62,839 bases of DNA from Bacillota bacterium. Its GTDB lineage: Bacteria > Bacillota > Proteinivoracia > UBA4975. The notes beneath the pieces were generated by a model. The model ran no database searches. It saw nothing but the letters and a program-made list of their open reading frames with translations, and had not been told where the DNA came from. Numbering within the stretch: the stretch's first letter is position 1; every line of letters starts with the position of its first letter. Made by a program: the position numbers and the translations under genes. The stretch spans positions 1 through 62,839 of the forward strand of contig JAAYIH010000040.1 of the NCBI GenBank assembly GCA_012523545.1, read 5' to 3'. Of this stretch, positions 50,497-60,070 are shown one piece after another.

Positions 50497-53040
50497 TTGA
50501 AAATTACGCCGATGATGCGCCAGTACCGGGAAACCAAAGCCCAATATCCCGATTGCTTGCTCATGTTCCGGGTGGGGGATTTCTTCGAACTCTTTTATGA
50601 AGACGCTGTTATTGCTGCCCGGGAATTGAACATAGTGCTGACCAGCCGTGACAAAAAAGAGGGAGAAGAGGGGACCCCCATGGCAGGGGTGCCCCATCAT
50701 GCCCTGGAAACTTACCTCGGCCGCCTGGTCAAAAAAGGTTACAAAGTGGCCATTTGCGACCAGGTGGAAGACCCGCAACTGGCCAAGGGATTAGTCAAAC
50801 GAGAAGTGGTGCGGGTGGTAACCCCGGGTACCATCATCGAAGACAACCTCCTGGATCCGGCCAGGAACAATTGGTTGCTGGCGCTGGTGCGCCGGAGCGA
50901 GGAGTGGGGGGTGGCCTATGTCGATGTGTCCACTGCCCAGTTTCAGTGCACTGAGTTTGCGGGCAGCAAAGAGCAGGTGGAATCGTTTATCCTATCCCTC
51001 AATCCTTCCGAAATCATTGTGGCGGACAAAACCCATGCCCAGGGCATAAAAAGCATTATTACAGAAGTACAGGAAGACTCACAGTCACTTCACGACCTTT
51101 ACCGGCAATTGCCCCGGAACCATTTTTTGCACTCCCGGCCGCTGGCGGCCAGGGCGGTGGCTATGGTCTGCGCTTATTTAAAGGACAAGCATATCTTTTC
51201 CCCCCATTTGACCGAAATTTCCTGGCACGAGCCCCAAAATTATCTCCATCTGGATGCTGCTTCCCAGCGCAATTTGGAAGTGCTGGTCCCTCTGGACGGC
51301 AGCCCCAACGGGCCCAGCTTGTTGCGGGTGGTGGACAAGACCGTAACCGCCATGGGCAGCAGGATGTTAAAAAACATACTGGTCACACCCCTGGCTGATG
51401 TCCGGGCGATTCAGCGCCGACTGGACTGGGTTGAGTTTTTCTATCAGCGCTACATGGTGCGCACAAAACTGAGGAATATATTGCGGGATATATACGATCT
51501 GGAGCGCATTTTGACCAAGGTCAGCTACAAAACAGTCAATGCCAGGGATTTGCTCGCTATGGCTGCCTCGCTGCGGGCAGTACCCCAAATTGCCCAGCTG
51601 GTGGCCGGGCTGGACTGGGAGGCTGTGGCAACATTAACCGATTATGATGCCCTGTGCTCGTTGCTGGAAAGGGCCATCAATCCCGATCCTCCGGCGACCA
51701 TCCGCGAGGGGAATATAATCAGGGAAGGCTACTCCCCGGAATTGGACGAACTCCGCGTCCTGGCGGCTTCGGCCAGCACCTGGATCAGGCAATACGAGGC
51801 ATCCCTCCGGGAAGAAACGGGGATAAAGTCCCTGAAAATCGGTTACAACAAGGTCTTTGGCTATTATATTGAAGTGACCAGGGCCAACTTGTCACTGGTT
51901 CCCGATTACTTCATACGCAAGCAGACCCTGGTCAATTCCGAACGCTTTGTCACTCCCCAGTTGCAGGAGTGGGAGGACAAAATTCTCTCGGCTGCCGAAC
52001 GCATGCAAAACCTGGAATACCAGCTTTTTTGCCAGGTCCGGGACGAAGTCAGCCGCTGGATTCCCCGCATTCAGGCCACAGCCCGGGCTTTGGCCGGTCT
52101 GGATTGCTGGCAGAGCCTGGCTGAGGTTGCGGCAGAATACCGCTACTGCAGGCCCGAAGTGGAAGAAAGCAGCGTCCTGGCCATTGAAGAAGGCCGGCAT
52201 CCCGTGGTGGAGCGGTTCGGCGGCACTGCATTTGTGCCCAATGACTGCCACATGGACACCGGTACGCGGCAAATCATGATTATTACCGGCCCCAACATGG
52301 CCGGCAAATCGACATATATGCGTCAGGTGGCCCTCATCGCCCTGCTGGCCCATGTGGGCAGTTTCGTTCCCGCCCGCTCAGCCAGAATCGGTGTGTTGGA
52401 CGGCATCTATACCCGCATTGGGGCCAGCGACGACCTCGCTTCGGGGCGCAGTACCTTTATGGTGGAAATGTCCGAACTGGCCAGTATCCTGAGCCGGGCC
52501 ACGCCCAACAGCCTCATCCTCCTGGACGAGATAGGCCGGGGTACAGGAACTGCCGACGGGCTCAGCATAGCCCGGGCCACCCTGGAATATATCCACGAGA
52601 ACCCGGCTGTGGCCGCCAAGACCCTCTTTGCCACCCATTACCACCAGCTCATTGCCCTGGCCGATGCGTTGCCCCGGGTGGTGAATTGTTCGGTTCAGGT
52701 CGCTGAGCGCGGAGGCGAGGTAACATTTTTGCACAAAATAGTCCCCGGCGGCAGCGATCGGAGCTACGGCATTCACGTGGCCAAGCTGGCGGGCTTGCCT
52801 GCGCAGCTGGTGGAACGGGCAGAGCATTATTTGCGGCAGAACTTTGGGGAAGAAAACTTCCTGCCTGCCCGGGACCAGGCTGCTGCGGCCAAAGCGGAGC
52901 AGCTGCATCCCGTTTTGGAGCAGCTTTTGCATTTCCTGAACCAGCTGGATTTGGACGGCCTTTCTCCCCGTCAGGCCTGGCTGGCACTGGAACGCTTGCA
53001 GCAGTTGGCAACAGGGGTGGTGAGGGAAGATGAAAATTAG
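50497..53040 (+). CDS. mutS: DNA mismatch repair protein MutS
   Basis: 847 aa. N-terminal mismatch-binding motif FRVGDFFELF (F-x-E type), connector and lever domains, clamp region, then the ABC ATPase with GPNMAGKST and LLDEIGRGT and the C-terminal HTH. TTG start five bases after miaB; the site GGGGG is modest. Overlaps mutL by 11 bases. Confidence 0.97.
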   Translation: MKITPMMRQYRETKAQYPDCLLMFRVGDFFELFYEDAVIAARELNIVLTSRDKKEGEEGTPMAGVPHHALETYLGRLVKKGYKVAICDQVEDPQLAKGLVKREVVRVVTPGTIIEDNLLDPARNNWLLALVRRSEEWGVAYVDVSTAQFQCTEFAGSKEQVESFILSLNPSEIIVADKTHAQGIKSIITEVQEDSQSLHDLYRQLPRNHFLHSRPLAARAVAMVCAYLKDKHIFSPHLTEISWHEPQNYLHLDAASQRNLEVLVPLDGSPNGPSLLRVVDKTVTAMGSRMLKNILVTPLADVRAIQRRLDWVEFFYQRYMVRTKLRNILRDIYDLERILTKVSYKTVNARDLLAMAASLRAVPQIAQLVAGLDWEAVATLTDYDALCSLLERAINPDPPATIREGNIIREGYSPELDELRVLAASASTWIRQYEASLREETGIKSLKIGYNKVFGYYIEVTRANLSLVPDYFIRKQTLVNSERFVTPQLQEWEDKILSAAERMQNLEYQLFCQVRDEVSRWIPRIQATARALAGLDCWQSLAEVAAEYRYCRPEVEESSVLAIEEGRHPVVERFGGTAFVPNDCHMDTGTRQIMIITGPNMAGKSTYMRQVALIALLAHVGSFVPARSARIGVLDGIYTRIGASDDLASGRSTFMVEMSELASILSRATPNSLILLDEIGRGTGTADGLSIARATLEYIHENPAVAAKTLFATHYHQLIALADALPRVVNCSVQVAERGGEVTFLHKIVPGGSDRSYGIHVAKLAGLPAQLVERAEHYLRQNFGEENFLPARDQAAAAKAEQLHPVLEQLLHFLNQLDLDGLSPRQAWLALERLQQLATGVVREDEN

Positions 53041-54748
53041 GGTGCTGGACGCCGAAACTGTACAGAAAATAGCTGCCGGCGAAGTCATAGAACGGCCTGC
53101 CTCGGTGGTCAAAGAACTGGCGGAAAACGCCGTCGACGCCGGCGCCAGGACGATTATCATTGAGGTATTTAAGGGCGGATTGGAAAGAATAACGGTTAGC
53201 GACGACGGTCATGGCATGGAGCCGCAGGACCTGGCACTGGCGGTGGACCGGCATGCCACCAGCAAAATTTCTTCCAGTGCCGACCTGTTCGACATCAACA
53301 CCCTGGGCTTTCGCGGCGAGGCCCTGGCCAGCATCGGAGCGGTGGCGGAGCTGACTGTGGTCAGCAGAACCAGAGACCGCTGGGAAGGGAGCCGCATTGT
53401 AGTGCGCGGCGGCGAGAAGGGAGCAGTGGAACCCGTTGCCAGCCCGGGGGGCACAAAAGTTACGGTGGCTAATTTGTTTTACAACACGCCGGCGCGCATG
53501 AAGTTTTTGCGCAGTGCCGCGGCTGAGTTTGCCGCCATCACCCAGACAGTTTCCCAGCTGATTCTGGCTTGTCCCCACATTGCCTTTAAACTGTCCCACA
53601 ACGGCAAGTCTGTGCTGAATGCGCCGGGCACCGGCGACCTCAGGGACGCCGTGGCTTGCCTGGCCGGTACAGATATTGCCGACGCACTGCTGGAATGCAA
53701 CCTGTCCAGGGGCGGATATTCGTTGCACGGGTATATCGCCGACCCTAAATTTCACCGGGGCAACCGGTCCATGCAGTTTTTCACAGTCAACGGACGTCCG
53801 GTCAACGTTCCCCTCATTGCCAGCGCAGTGGAAAAAGCCTTTCACACCCTGCTTCCTGTCCGCCGTTTTCCGCTGGCTTTTCTCAACATCAGGGTGCCCA
53901 ACGACCTGGTGGATGTAAATGTCCATCCTGCCAAGCGGGAAGTGAAATTTACCGACGGCAATGCAGTTTTTCACCTGGTGTACAGCGCCTGCCTGCAGGC
54001 TCTGCAGGGCATGACCCAATGGACTTTTTCAGGTCGCGAGGGTGAACCTGTTTCAGCACCGGTGCCCCAGCGGGCAGAAGCCCAGGCGTTTGCGACCTAT
54101 TCCCGCCCGCGCCAGGAGGACGGATATATACAGGAAGCACTGGAATTGCCCAGCGTAACAGCAGCGGATGGGCTGGGAAACATGGAGATTTTGGGCCAGG
54201 TGTTTTCCACATACGTTGTGATTGCTACTGACCGGGAACTGCGCCTGCTGGATCAGCACGCCGCCCAGGAAAGGGTGTTGTATGAAAAATACCTGCAGAG
54301 CCTCCGGGAAGGGCAACGGCCCAGCCAGGTGGTGGTACCGGTGGAAACACCGGTGTCCGGCCGGATGCGCCAGTTCCTGGCCGTCCATCTTCACCGTTTG
54401 GCCGAATTGGGGTTTAAAATTGAGTTAACGGATGAAGCCATGATTATCAGGGAAGTTCCCATTTTGTTCAAAGCCGTTCTCACCCCCAGGGACGTCAACG
54501 AGATTCTCGAGACGCTGGAGGATGCCCAGGGCGCCGGCTACAATCTCAGCGATTACAGCCAGGCCGCCATGATGCTCCTGGCCTGCAAGGGGGCAGTCAA
54601 AGCCAATCAGCGCCTGTCCAGGGCAGAGGTCCGCCAGCTTCTGCTGGACCTCGACCGCTGCCAAAACAGCCGGACATGTCCCCACGGGCGCCCTATCTGG
54701 ATTGCCTTTGACCGGGCGGACCTGGAAAAAATGTTTGCCAGGAGATAA
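53030..54748 (+). CDS. mutL: DNA mismatch repair protein MutL
   Basis: 572 aa. GHKL ATPase N-terminus: VIERPASVVKELAENAVDAGA, DDGHGM, GFRGEALASI. The C-terminal domain holds the metal-binding endonuclease motif DQHAAQERVLYE (about residue 408) of the DQHA(x)2E(x)4E form, and further ACKGAVKANQ, CPHGRP; so this MutL nicks DNA itself, as expected in bacteria without MutH. Confidence 0.96.
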   Translation: MKIRVLDAETVQKIAAGEVIERPASVVKELAENAVDAGARTIIIEVFKGGLERITVSDDGHGMEPQDLALAVDRHATSKISSSADLFDINTLGFRGEALASIGAVAELTVVSRTRDRWEGSRIVVRGGEKGAVEPVASPGGTKVTVANLFYNTPARMKFLRSAAAEFAAITQTVSQLILACPHIAFKLSHNGKSVLNAPGTGDLRDAVACLAGTDIADALLECNLSRGGYSLHGYIADPKFHRGNRSMQFFTVNGRPVNVPLIASAVEKAFHTLLPVRRFPLAFLNIRVPNDLVDVNVHPAKREVKFTDGNAVFHLVYSACLQALQGMTQWTFSGREGEPVSAPVPQRAEAQAFATYSRPRQEDGYIQEALELPSVTAADGLGNMEILGQVFSTYVVIATDRELRLLDQHAAQERVLYEKYLQSLREGQRPSQVVVPVETPVSGRMRQFLAVHLHRLAELGFKIELTDEAMIIREVPILFKAVLTPRDVNEILETLEDAQGAGYNLSDYSQAAMMLLACKGAVKANQRLSRAEVRQLLLDLDRCQNSRTCPHGRPIWIAFDRADLEKMFARR

Positions 54749-54750
54749 CC

Positions 54751-55530
54751 ATGATAATCACTACATCCCGCAAGCCTGTCGCCCAGCTAGTTCAGGAGGC
54801 CATGGAAATAGGGCGCAGGTACGGAATTACATACATTGACAGGGGCAACCTCAGCCTGTCCGGGTTGCTGGACCGATACGGCGCTGTCCTGGTTTTGAGC
54901 AGGGAACGCCTTTCCTGCCATACCGCCGCCGGTGAATTGTTTTTCCATCCCAATATGGCTGCGGTGCGCATCAAGCTGATGCGGCAAGGCAAGACAGATC
55001 GCATGGTCCGGGTAATGGGGCTCAAACCCGGGGACAATGTGCTGGACTGCACTGCCGGTTTTTGCGCCGACAGCCTGGTGGCGCAAATGGCGGTGGGCCA
55101 GCAGGGAAGGGTAGTGGCGCTGGAAAAATCTCTGCCGGTGTACCTGGTGGCAGACCATGGCTTGCGGCACTATTCCGGACCGGAAAGGCTGCGGGAACTC
55201 GCCCGGGCCATTGAGCTCCGCCATGCCGACTTTCGGGAGTACCTGGAAGCGTTGCCGCCAGGGAGCTTCGACGTGGTTTATTTCGACCCCATGTTTTCCA
55301 AACCCATTCTGGAAGCAGCTGCCTTGCGGCCCCTGCGGCCGCTGGCCTTTCACCGCCCCCTGACTCGGGAGGATATTGCCCTGGCTTCCCGTGTGGCCAG
55401 GCGCAGGGTGGTGGTTAAACAGCATTCCTCCTTTGATTTTGCCGGTTTGGGGTTGAGCTTGGCGCCGGGGAGTGAGGATAAGAAAATAGCCTACGGCGTT
55501 TTGGACATAAAGGAGAGTAACGATGGCTGA
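54751..55530 (+). CDS. Class I SAM-dependent methyltransferase (RsmJ-like fold)
   Basis: 259 aa. SAM-binding motif I VLDCTAGFCADSL, and VVYFDPMFSK, a DPMF motif like that of the RsmJ 16S rRNA m2G1516 methyltransferase family. The N-terminal 90 residues are an extra domain (TTSRKPVAQLVQEA). Common between mutL and miaA in Clostridia, with target unproven. Start two bases after mutL; overlaps miaA by 8 bases. Confidence 0.8.
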   Translation: MIITTSRKPVAQLVQEAMEIGRRYGITYIDRGNLSLSGLLDRYGAVLVLSRERLSCHTAAGELFFHPNMAAVRIKLMRQGKTDRMVRVMGLKPGDNVLDCTAGFCADSLVAQMAVGQQGRVVALEKSLPVYLVADHGLRHYSGPERLRELARAIELRHADFREYLEALPPGSFDVVYFDPMFSKPILEAAALRPLRPLAFHRPLTREDIALASRVARRRVVVKQHSSFDFAGLGLSLAPGSEDKKIAYGVLDIKESNDG

Positions 55531-56461
55531 AAAAATACCCCTTTTGGTTATCGGCGGCCCTACGGCAACGGGAAAATCGGATGTGGCCGTGGAAGTTGCT
55601 TTGGCCTGCGGAGGGGAGGTCATCTCCGCCGATTCCATGCAGGTCTATAAGTTTATGGACATAGGCACAGCCAAGGTGGACCGCGCCACCCGTGCCAGGG
55701 TGCCTCACCACATGCTGGACATAGTGGAGCCCGACCAGGATTTTTCGGCGGCACTTTACAAAATCCATGCCACAGCCGCCGCCCGGGATATCTGGCGCCG
55801 CGGCCGGTTCCCCATCATGGCAGGAGGGACGGGCCTGTATATCCGCGCTGTCTGCGAAAACTTTCCACTGGAAGAAATGCCGTATGACCCCCGGTGCAGA
55901 GCTGAACTCAATGCAACCTGGGAAGCCCGCGGTCGGGAATACATGGAAGCCTGGCTGGGTAAAGTCGACCCGGAAAGCGCAGCCAGGATTAAAGACCGGC
56001 GCCGCATCATCCGCGCCCTTGAAATTTATCTTCTCACCGGGCAGCAGCCGTCAGTTATACAGCGGCATGCCGGCCAAGCCAACCCTTTTCAGCCCATTAT
56101 CTTTGCCCTCAACCTGCCCAGGCCCAAACTGTATGCAAAGATTAATGCCCGGGCGGAGTCCATGATCAGGCAGGGCCTGGTGGGAGAGTATATTGAATTG
56201 CGCAAGCGCGGTTATTCGCCCCACAGCAATGCCATGCAGGGTTTGGGTTACCGCCACTGCAACCTTTACCTGGAAGGCAAATGGACCTTGGCGGAAATGG
56301 TCGCACACCTCCAGCAGGATACCCGCCGCTACGCCAAGAGGCAATTGACCTGGTTTCGGGGGATGCAGGAGGTGACCTGGCTGGACAATTCCCACCCGCC
56401 GGCAACAGTGGAAAGGATTTTATCCATTTTGCAGGAAATACAGGCGGGAAAGGCGAAATAA
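55523..56461 (+). CDS. miaA: tRNA dimethylallyltransferase
   Basis: 312 aa. Adds dimethylallyl to A37 of tRNAs reading UNN codons; MiaB then adds methylthio. P-loop GGPTATGKSD at the N-terminus, SADSMQVYKFMDIGTAK, and AGGTGLYI are present. hfq follows, as in many bacteria. Confidence 0.96.
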   Translation: MAEKIPLLVIGGPTATGKSDVAVEVALACGGEVISADSMQVYKFMDIGTAKVDRATRARVPHHMLDIVEPDQDFSAALYKIHATAAARDIWRRGRFPIMAGGTGLYIRAVCENFPLEEMPYDPRCRAELNATWEARGREYMEAWLGKVDPESAARIKDRRRIIRALEIYLLTGQQPSVIQRHAGQANPFQPIIFALNLPRPKLYAKINARAESMIRQGLVGEYIELRKRGYSPHSNAMQGLGYRHCNLYLEGKWTLAEMVAHLQQDTRRYAKRQLTWFRGMQEVTWLDNSHPPATVERILSILQEIQAGKAK

Positions 56462-56500
56462 GGGAGTAAAAGATAAACAGAAATAAAGGCGGTGGAACCA

Positions 56501-56737
56501 TTGAGCAAAAACATCAACTTACAGGACGTTTTCCTCAATCAAATTCGTAAAGACGGCGTTCCGGTTACCATATTCCTCCTCAACGGATACCAGATTAAGG
56601 GATATGTGCGCGGGTTTGACAATTTTACCGTGGTAATGGACAGCGACGGCAAACAGCAGCTCATATACAAACACGCCATTTCCACAATTGTTCCCCTCCG
56701 TCCTGTTCAGCTGTATGTCCAGGAAGCCGAAGAGTAA
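56501..56737 (+). CDS. hfq: RNA chaperone Hfq
   Basis: 78 aa from TTG 56501, which is six bases after AAAGGCGGTGG; GTG 56492 is inside that site. Sm1 motif [27 protein letters not shown] (shown in part as [13 protein letters not shown]) and Sm2 motif YKHAISTI are standard. Hexameric RNA-binding ring for small RNA-mRNA pairing. Confidence 0.96.
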   Translation: MSKNINLQDVFLNQIRKDGVPVTIFLLNGYQIKGYVRGFDNFTVVMDSDGKQQLIYKHAISTIVPLRPVQLYVQEAEE

Positions 56738-56766
56738 AAAATACACCCTGTCCGGGTGTATTTTCA
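56738..56766 (+). terminator. Rho-independent terminator after hfq
   Basis: Perfect 11-bp stem AAAATACACCC / GGGTGTATTTT (56738-56748, 56754-56764), TGTCC loop. Confidence 0.85.
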
Positions 56767-56829
56767 CAGTTCCCCCTTTCACCGCATATATATAAGCCGG
56801 GCCGGTGTGTTTGCAAAGGGGGAGAGAAG

Positions 56830-57753
56830 ATGAGACAGGTTGTCACCCCTGATGTACAAAAGACAGTGACCCAGGGGCATTTTGCCCGGCAAACCCAAGC
56901 CAAAGTAACTATAACGCGGCCGAGCTGTGCCGCCCTGGCCGAACTGGGCAACATGGTCGGGCTGGAAAAGGTCAAGGAGTTGGCCAATGAGCTGGAGGCC
57001 TTTATTTCTGTGCAAAAACAGCGGGCACACCACAACCTGCGCAATCAGCCCATGGTGCTGCACATGATTTTCAAAGGCAACCCTGGAACGGGGAAAACGA
57101 CGGTGGCGCGCCTGTTCGGCAAACTCCTGCATGAATTGGGGGTTCTCCCCAAAGGGCACATAGTGGAGGTGGAAAGAGCCGATTTGGTCGGCGAATATAT
57201 CGGACATACTGCGCAAAAGACCCGGGAAAAGGTGCAAAGGGCCATGGGCGGGGTGCTCTTCATCGACGAAGCTTATTCCCTGGCCAGGGGCGGCGAAAAG
57301 GATTTCGGCAAGGAAGCCGTGGATACCCTGGTCAAGGCCATGGAAGATTACAAAAATGAATTTATCCTGATCCTGGCCGGGTATACCGCTCCCATGGAAG
57401 AATTCCTGCGCCTCAATCCCGGTTTGCGCTCCCGCTTCCCCATTCAGCTCCATTTTCCCGATTATTCTGTGCAGGAACTCCTGGAGATAGCACAGCTGAT
57501 GCTGGAGGAACGGGAATACCGCCTGACCACCCGTGCCTACAATAAGATGAAGGAAATCATTGACCAGCACATCAGCTATTCATACAATGACTTTAGCAAT
57601 GCCAGATTGGTGCGCAACCTGCTGGAAACGGCCATCCGCCGGCACGCTGTACGCTTGCGGCATGTGGCTAATCCCACCAGGGAGCAGCTGCAGACCCTGG
57701 AATCCTGCGACTTTTTGAGCAGCGCCAGCAAAGAGTATATTCTCTACCCCTGA
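56830..57753 (+). CDS. spoVK: Stage V sporulation protein K (CbxX/CfxQ AAA ATPase)
   Basis: 307 aa. AAA module of the CbxX family: Walker [10 protein letters not shown] (about 85-93), [18 protein letters not shown], Walker [12 protein letters not shown], and RSRFP. SpoVK is required for spore maturation in Bacillus and lies after hfq and before ynbB there too. GGGGGAGAGAAG precedes the ATG. A CATATATATA sequence at about 56784 might be a sporulation-type -10, but the match is poor. Confidence 0.92.
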   Translation: MRQVVTPDVQKTVTQGHFARQTQAKVTITRPSCAALAELGNMVGLEKVKELANELEAFISVQKQRAHHNLRNQPMVLHMIFKGNPGTGKTTVARLFGKLLHELGVLPKGHIVEVERADLVGEYIGHTAQKTREKVQRAMGGVLFIDEAYSLARGGEKDFGKEAVDTLVKAMEDYKNEFILILAGYTAPMEEFLRLNPGLRSRFPIQLHFPDYSVQELLEIAQLMLEEREYRLTTRAYNKMKEIIDQHISYSYNDFSNARLVRNLLETAIRRHAVRLRHVANPTREQLQTLESCDFLSSASKEYILYP

Positions 57754-57767
57754 ACGAGGTGTGATAC

Positions 57768-59021
57768 ATGCATAAAATCGGACAGTACCTTGCCCGGCGT
57801 TTCCCCGCCCTGGCGCCGGCCATCGGCCGGGCTTTGGACCAGATCAGCGCCGACGACAATGACACGGCTCTCATCAATCAGGCCCGCGTGTTGGAGGCTT
57901 TTACCCGGCACCAGGTGGCCAGCCACCATCTGTGGGGTTCCACCGGCTATGGGTACAACGATGAGGGGCGGGCCAGGCTGGAAGCCATTTATGCCGATGT
58001 CTTTGGCTGCGAAGCGGCTTTGGTGCGCCCGCAAATTGCTTCGGGTACCCACGCCCTGTGGCTGGCTCTCAGCGGCAACCTCATGCCCGGCGACCAGGTG
58101 CTTTCCGTCACCGGCGTCCCATATGCCACCCTGGAGACCGTCCTCAACAGCCGGGGCCCCGGCAGTTTTTCCAGCCTGGGCATAACCTTTCAGAGTATAG
58201 ACTTGCTGGGCTCCGGTGAATTTGATTTTGCCGCAATCGATGCCGCTCTCACCGACCGAGTTAAGCTCATTTATGTCCAAAAGAGCAGGGGGTACTCCCT
58301 GCGCAGGCCTGTAAGTTGTCAGCAAATCAGGGAGCTGGTTAACTGGCTGCGGGCACGGCGGTCCAGCCCGCCCAAGGTGGTGGTGGACAACTGCTACGGC
58401 GAATTTGTCGAGGCCGAAGAACCGGGGCACGCCGGCGCCGACTTGACAGTTGGTTCTCTGATTAAAAATCCCGGCGGCGGTCTGGCTGAGACCGGCGGCT
58501 ACCTGGCGGGCAAAAAGGAATTGGTTGCCAACGCCTGTGACCGGCTGCTGGCGCCGGGGCTGGAAGGAGAAATCGGCGCCACCGGGCCGTACCTGCGCAC
58601 CATGTTCCAGGGGCTCTTTTTGGCGCCCCATTTTGTCGGACAGGCGCTGGCCAACGCCCGCTTTGCCGCCGCTCTGGCGGAAAGCCTGGGTTATGAAGCC
58701 CTGCCCCGGTGGGATGAAGAGCGGTTCGACCTGGTCCAGGCCATCAAGCTCAATTCCGCCCAGGCCATGATCCAGTTTTGCCAAACCATCCAGGCCTGGT
58801 CGCCGGTGGACAGCTTTGCAGCGCCAATTCCCGGCGCAATACCCGGTTACGCCGTTCCGGTAGTTATGGCCGCCGGCACCTTTATTCAGGGCGCCAGCCT
58901 TGAACTCAGCGCCGACGGTCCGGTGGAACCGCCTTATGCGGTGTACCTGCAAGGCGGGCTGGGGTTCGAACACGGTCTCATAGCTATTTGTAGCGCTTTC
59001 GCCGCCCTGAGAGAGGAGTAG
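57768..59021 (+). CDS. ynbB: YnbB family PLP-dependent enzyme (methionine gamma-lyase / aluminium resistance family)
   Basis: 417 aa. Fold type I PLP enzyme; PLP lysine likely in VGSLIKNPGGG, with GSTGYGYNDEGRARLE and VRPQIASGTHAL near the N-terminus. B. subtilis ynbB has the same position after spoVK. The reaction is not well established; annotation as a methionine gamma-lyase family member is by similarity. Confidence 0.88.
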   Translation: MHKIGQYLARRFPALAPAIGRALDQISADDNDTALINQARVLEAFTRHQVASHHLWGSTGYGYNDEGRARLEAIYADVFGCEAALVRPQIASGTHALWLALSGNLMPGDQVLSVTGVPYATLETVLNSRGPGSFSSLGITFQSIDLLGSGEFDFAAIDAALTDRVKLIYVQKSRGYSLRRPVSCQQIRELVNWLRARRSSPPKVVVDNCYGEFVEAEEPGHAGADLTVGSLIKNPGGGLAETGGYLAGKKELVANACDRLLAPGLEGEIGATGPYLRTMFQGLFLAPHFVGQALANARFAAALAESLGYEALPRWDEERFDLVQAIKLNSAQAMIQFCQTIQAWSPVDSFAAPIPGAIPGYAVPVVMAAGTFIQGASLELSADGPVEPPYAVYLQGGLGFEHGLIAICSAFAALREE

Positions 59022-59510
59022 GTGCGTTTGCAAACCATAATTTTGCTGGTTATTGCCCTGGCAGCTATTGCCCTGACCCTGGCCGGAATTGTTTTGCCCG
59101 GCCTGCCGGGAATTCCCGTCCTTTGGGCACTCGTTGCAGCGGATTTCTGGTTTTTCGGTTACCTGGGCATATCGGGAATGACGATGTTTTGGTTGTCTTT
59201 GCTGGCGGCCATCACCGTGGGCATCGATTATCTCGCCACAGCTTTGGGGGTAAAAAAAAGAGGCGGGAGCAAGGCCGGCGCCATTGGCTCGGCCATCGGC
59301 CTGGTGGCGGGATTGACGGTTTTCCAAATTCCGGGCATGCTGGCAGGCTGTTTCCTGGGCGCTTTGGCCGGAGAGATGCTCAGCGGCCGGGATTTCAACC
59401 AAGCGGCCAGCATCGCTGTAGGGGCATTGTTTGGCTATGCCACTGCCACTGTATTTAAGCTGGGCGTCCTGGCTGTTTATGGTTATGTCATCATAGCGCA
59501 TATTTTATAA
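59022..59510 (+). CDS. DUF456 membrane protein
   Basis: 162 aa, mostly hydrophobic with two homologous glycine-rich halves: GIVLPGLPGIPVLWA and KAGAIGSAIGLVAG...GCFLGALAGEML. Matches the DUF456 family of unknown function. GTG 59022 directly follows the ynbB stop, with GAGAGGAG four bases upstream; TTG 59028 is an alternative start. Confidence 0.82.
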   Translation: MRLQTIILLVIALAAIALTLAGIVLPGLPGIPVLWALVAADFWFFGYLGISGMTMFWLSLLAAITVGIDYLATALGVKKRGGSKAGAIGSAIGLVAGLTVFQIPGMLAGCFLGALAGEMLSGRDFNQAASIAVGALFGYATATVFKLGVLAVYGYVIIAHIL

Positions 59511-59538
59511 CCTGCCCTCTAAACCTGCCCTAAAAAGA

Positions 59539-59563
59539 GGAACTGCGCGAAAAACGCAGTCCC
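59539..59563 (-). terminator. Probable minus-strand terminator (lexA side)
   Basis: On the minus strand GGGACTGCG pairs with CGCAGTTCC (one G-U) followed by TCTTTTT. On the plus strand the G-U becomes an A-C mismatch, so the minus strand is favoured. It would stop transcripts running through lexA and antisense to the 59.7 kb gene. Confidence 0.5.
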
Positions 59564-59576
59564 GGCAAACAAAACG

Positions 59577-59595
59577 CCCTGTCGGATGGACAGGG
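59577..59595. other. Perfect hairpin in the 59.5-59.7 kb gap
   Basis: CCCTGTC / GACAGGG with a GGATG loop, between the two terminators. Role unknown; stable on either strand. Confidence 0.5.
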
Positions 59596-59600
59596 AGCAG

Positions 59601-59626
59601 GTGACCCCAATGGGGTTACTTTTTTA
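59601..59626 (+). terminator. Rho-independent terminator after the DUF456 gene
   Basis: GTGACCCC / GGGGTTAC (one G-U pair on the plus strand) with AAT loop, then TTTTTTT. Confidence 0.8.
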
Positions 59627-59701
59627 TTGCTATCCAGGCAAGAGTTGGGTTGCCCAGAAATATATATAAGAGTACATAACCTGGCAGGGAGGAAGGGAAA
59701 A

Positions 59702-60070
59702 ATGTCAGTAGTCTTACAAAAAAAACGCCGCTTTCGCATCGACCCCAGCAATCCTTACCGAACCAGATACATGGTGTACCAGTTGCTGGAGACAGAGAAA
59801 GGGAAATATTGCATAGGCGTGGAACAATACGATTTTGTTTTGCGCAGTCAGGTGGCGGAAAAAAAAGATGTCACTCCCGCAATCGAGAACGAGCGAAGTG
59901 CGCGGCAGTTAATTGAATACATGCTGGAAAGGGCAAGAAATCTTGCTGATGCCATGGAAATTTTTGCCCAGTGGCGCAAAGGCAACATAGTGCTGATAAG
60001 CGAAAACAAAAATATATTGGTCAAAGAAGCTATTCGCAAGCGCTTTGTCCGCAATCTGAGAAAATTGTAG
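59702..60070 (+). CDS. Hypothetical protein
   Basis: 122 aa from the ATG at 59702, preceded by GGGAGGAAGGG. No recognised domain. The N-terminus is basic (QKKRRFRIDPSNPYRTRY), the middle has a helical acidic stretch with MLERARNLADAMEIF, and the C-terminus is strongly basic (RKRFVRNLRKL), which suggests nucleic-acid contact. Its stop lies one base from the lexA stop on the other strand, so the two are strictly convergent with no terminator between them. Confidence 0.7.
   Translation: MSVVLQKKRRFRIDPSNPYRTRYMVYQLLETEKGKYCIGVEQYDFVLRSQVAEKKDVTPAIENERSARQLIEYMLERARNLADAMEIFAQWRKGNIVLISENKNILVKEAIRKRFVRNLRKL

Noticed and set aside
59530-59630. Cyclic di-GMP or other known riboswitch in the hairpin-rich gap
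   Set aside because: GGCAAAC is present but the second receptor helix and the other conserved bases are not; opposing terminators explain most of the structure.
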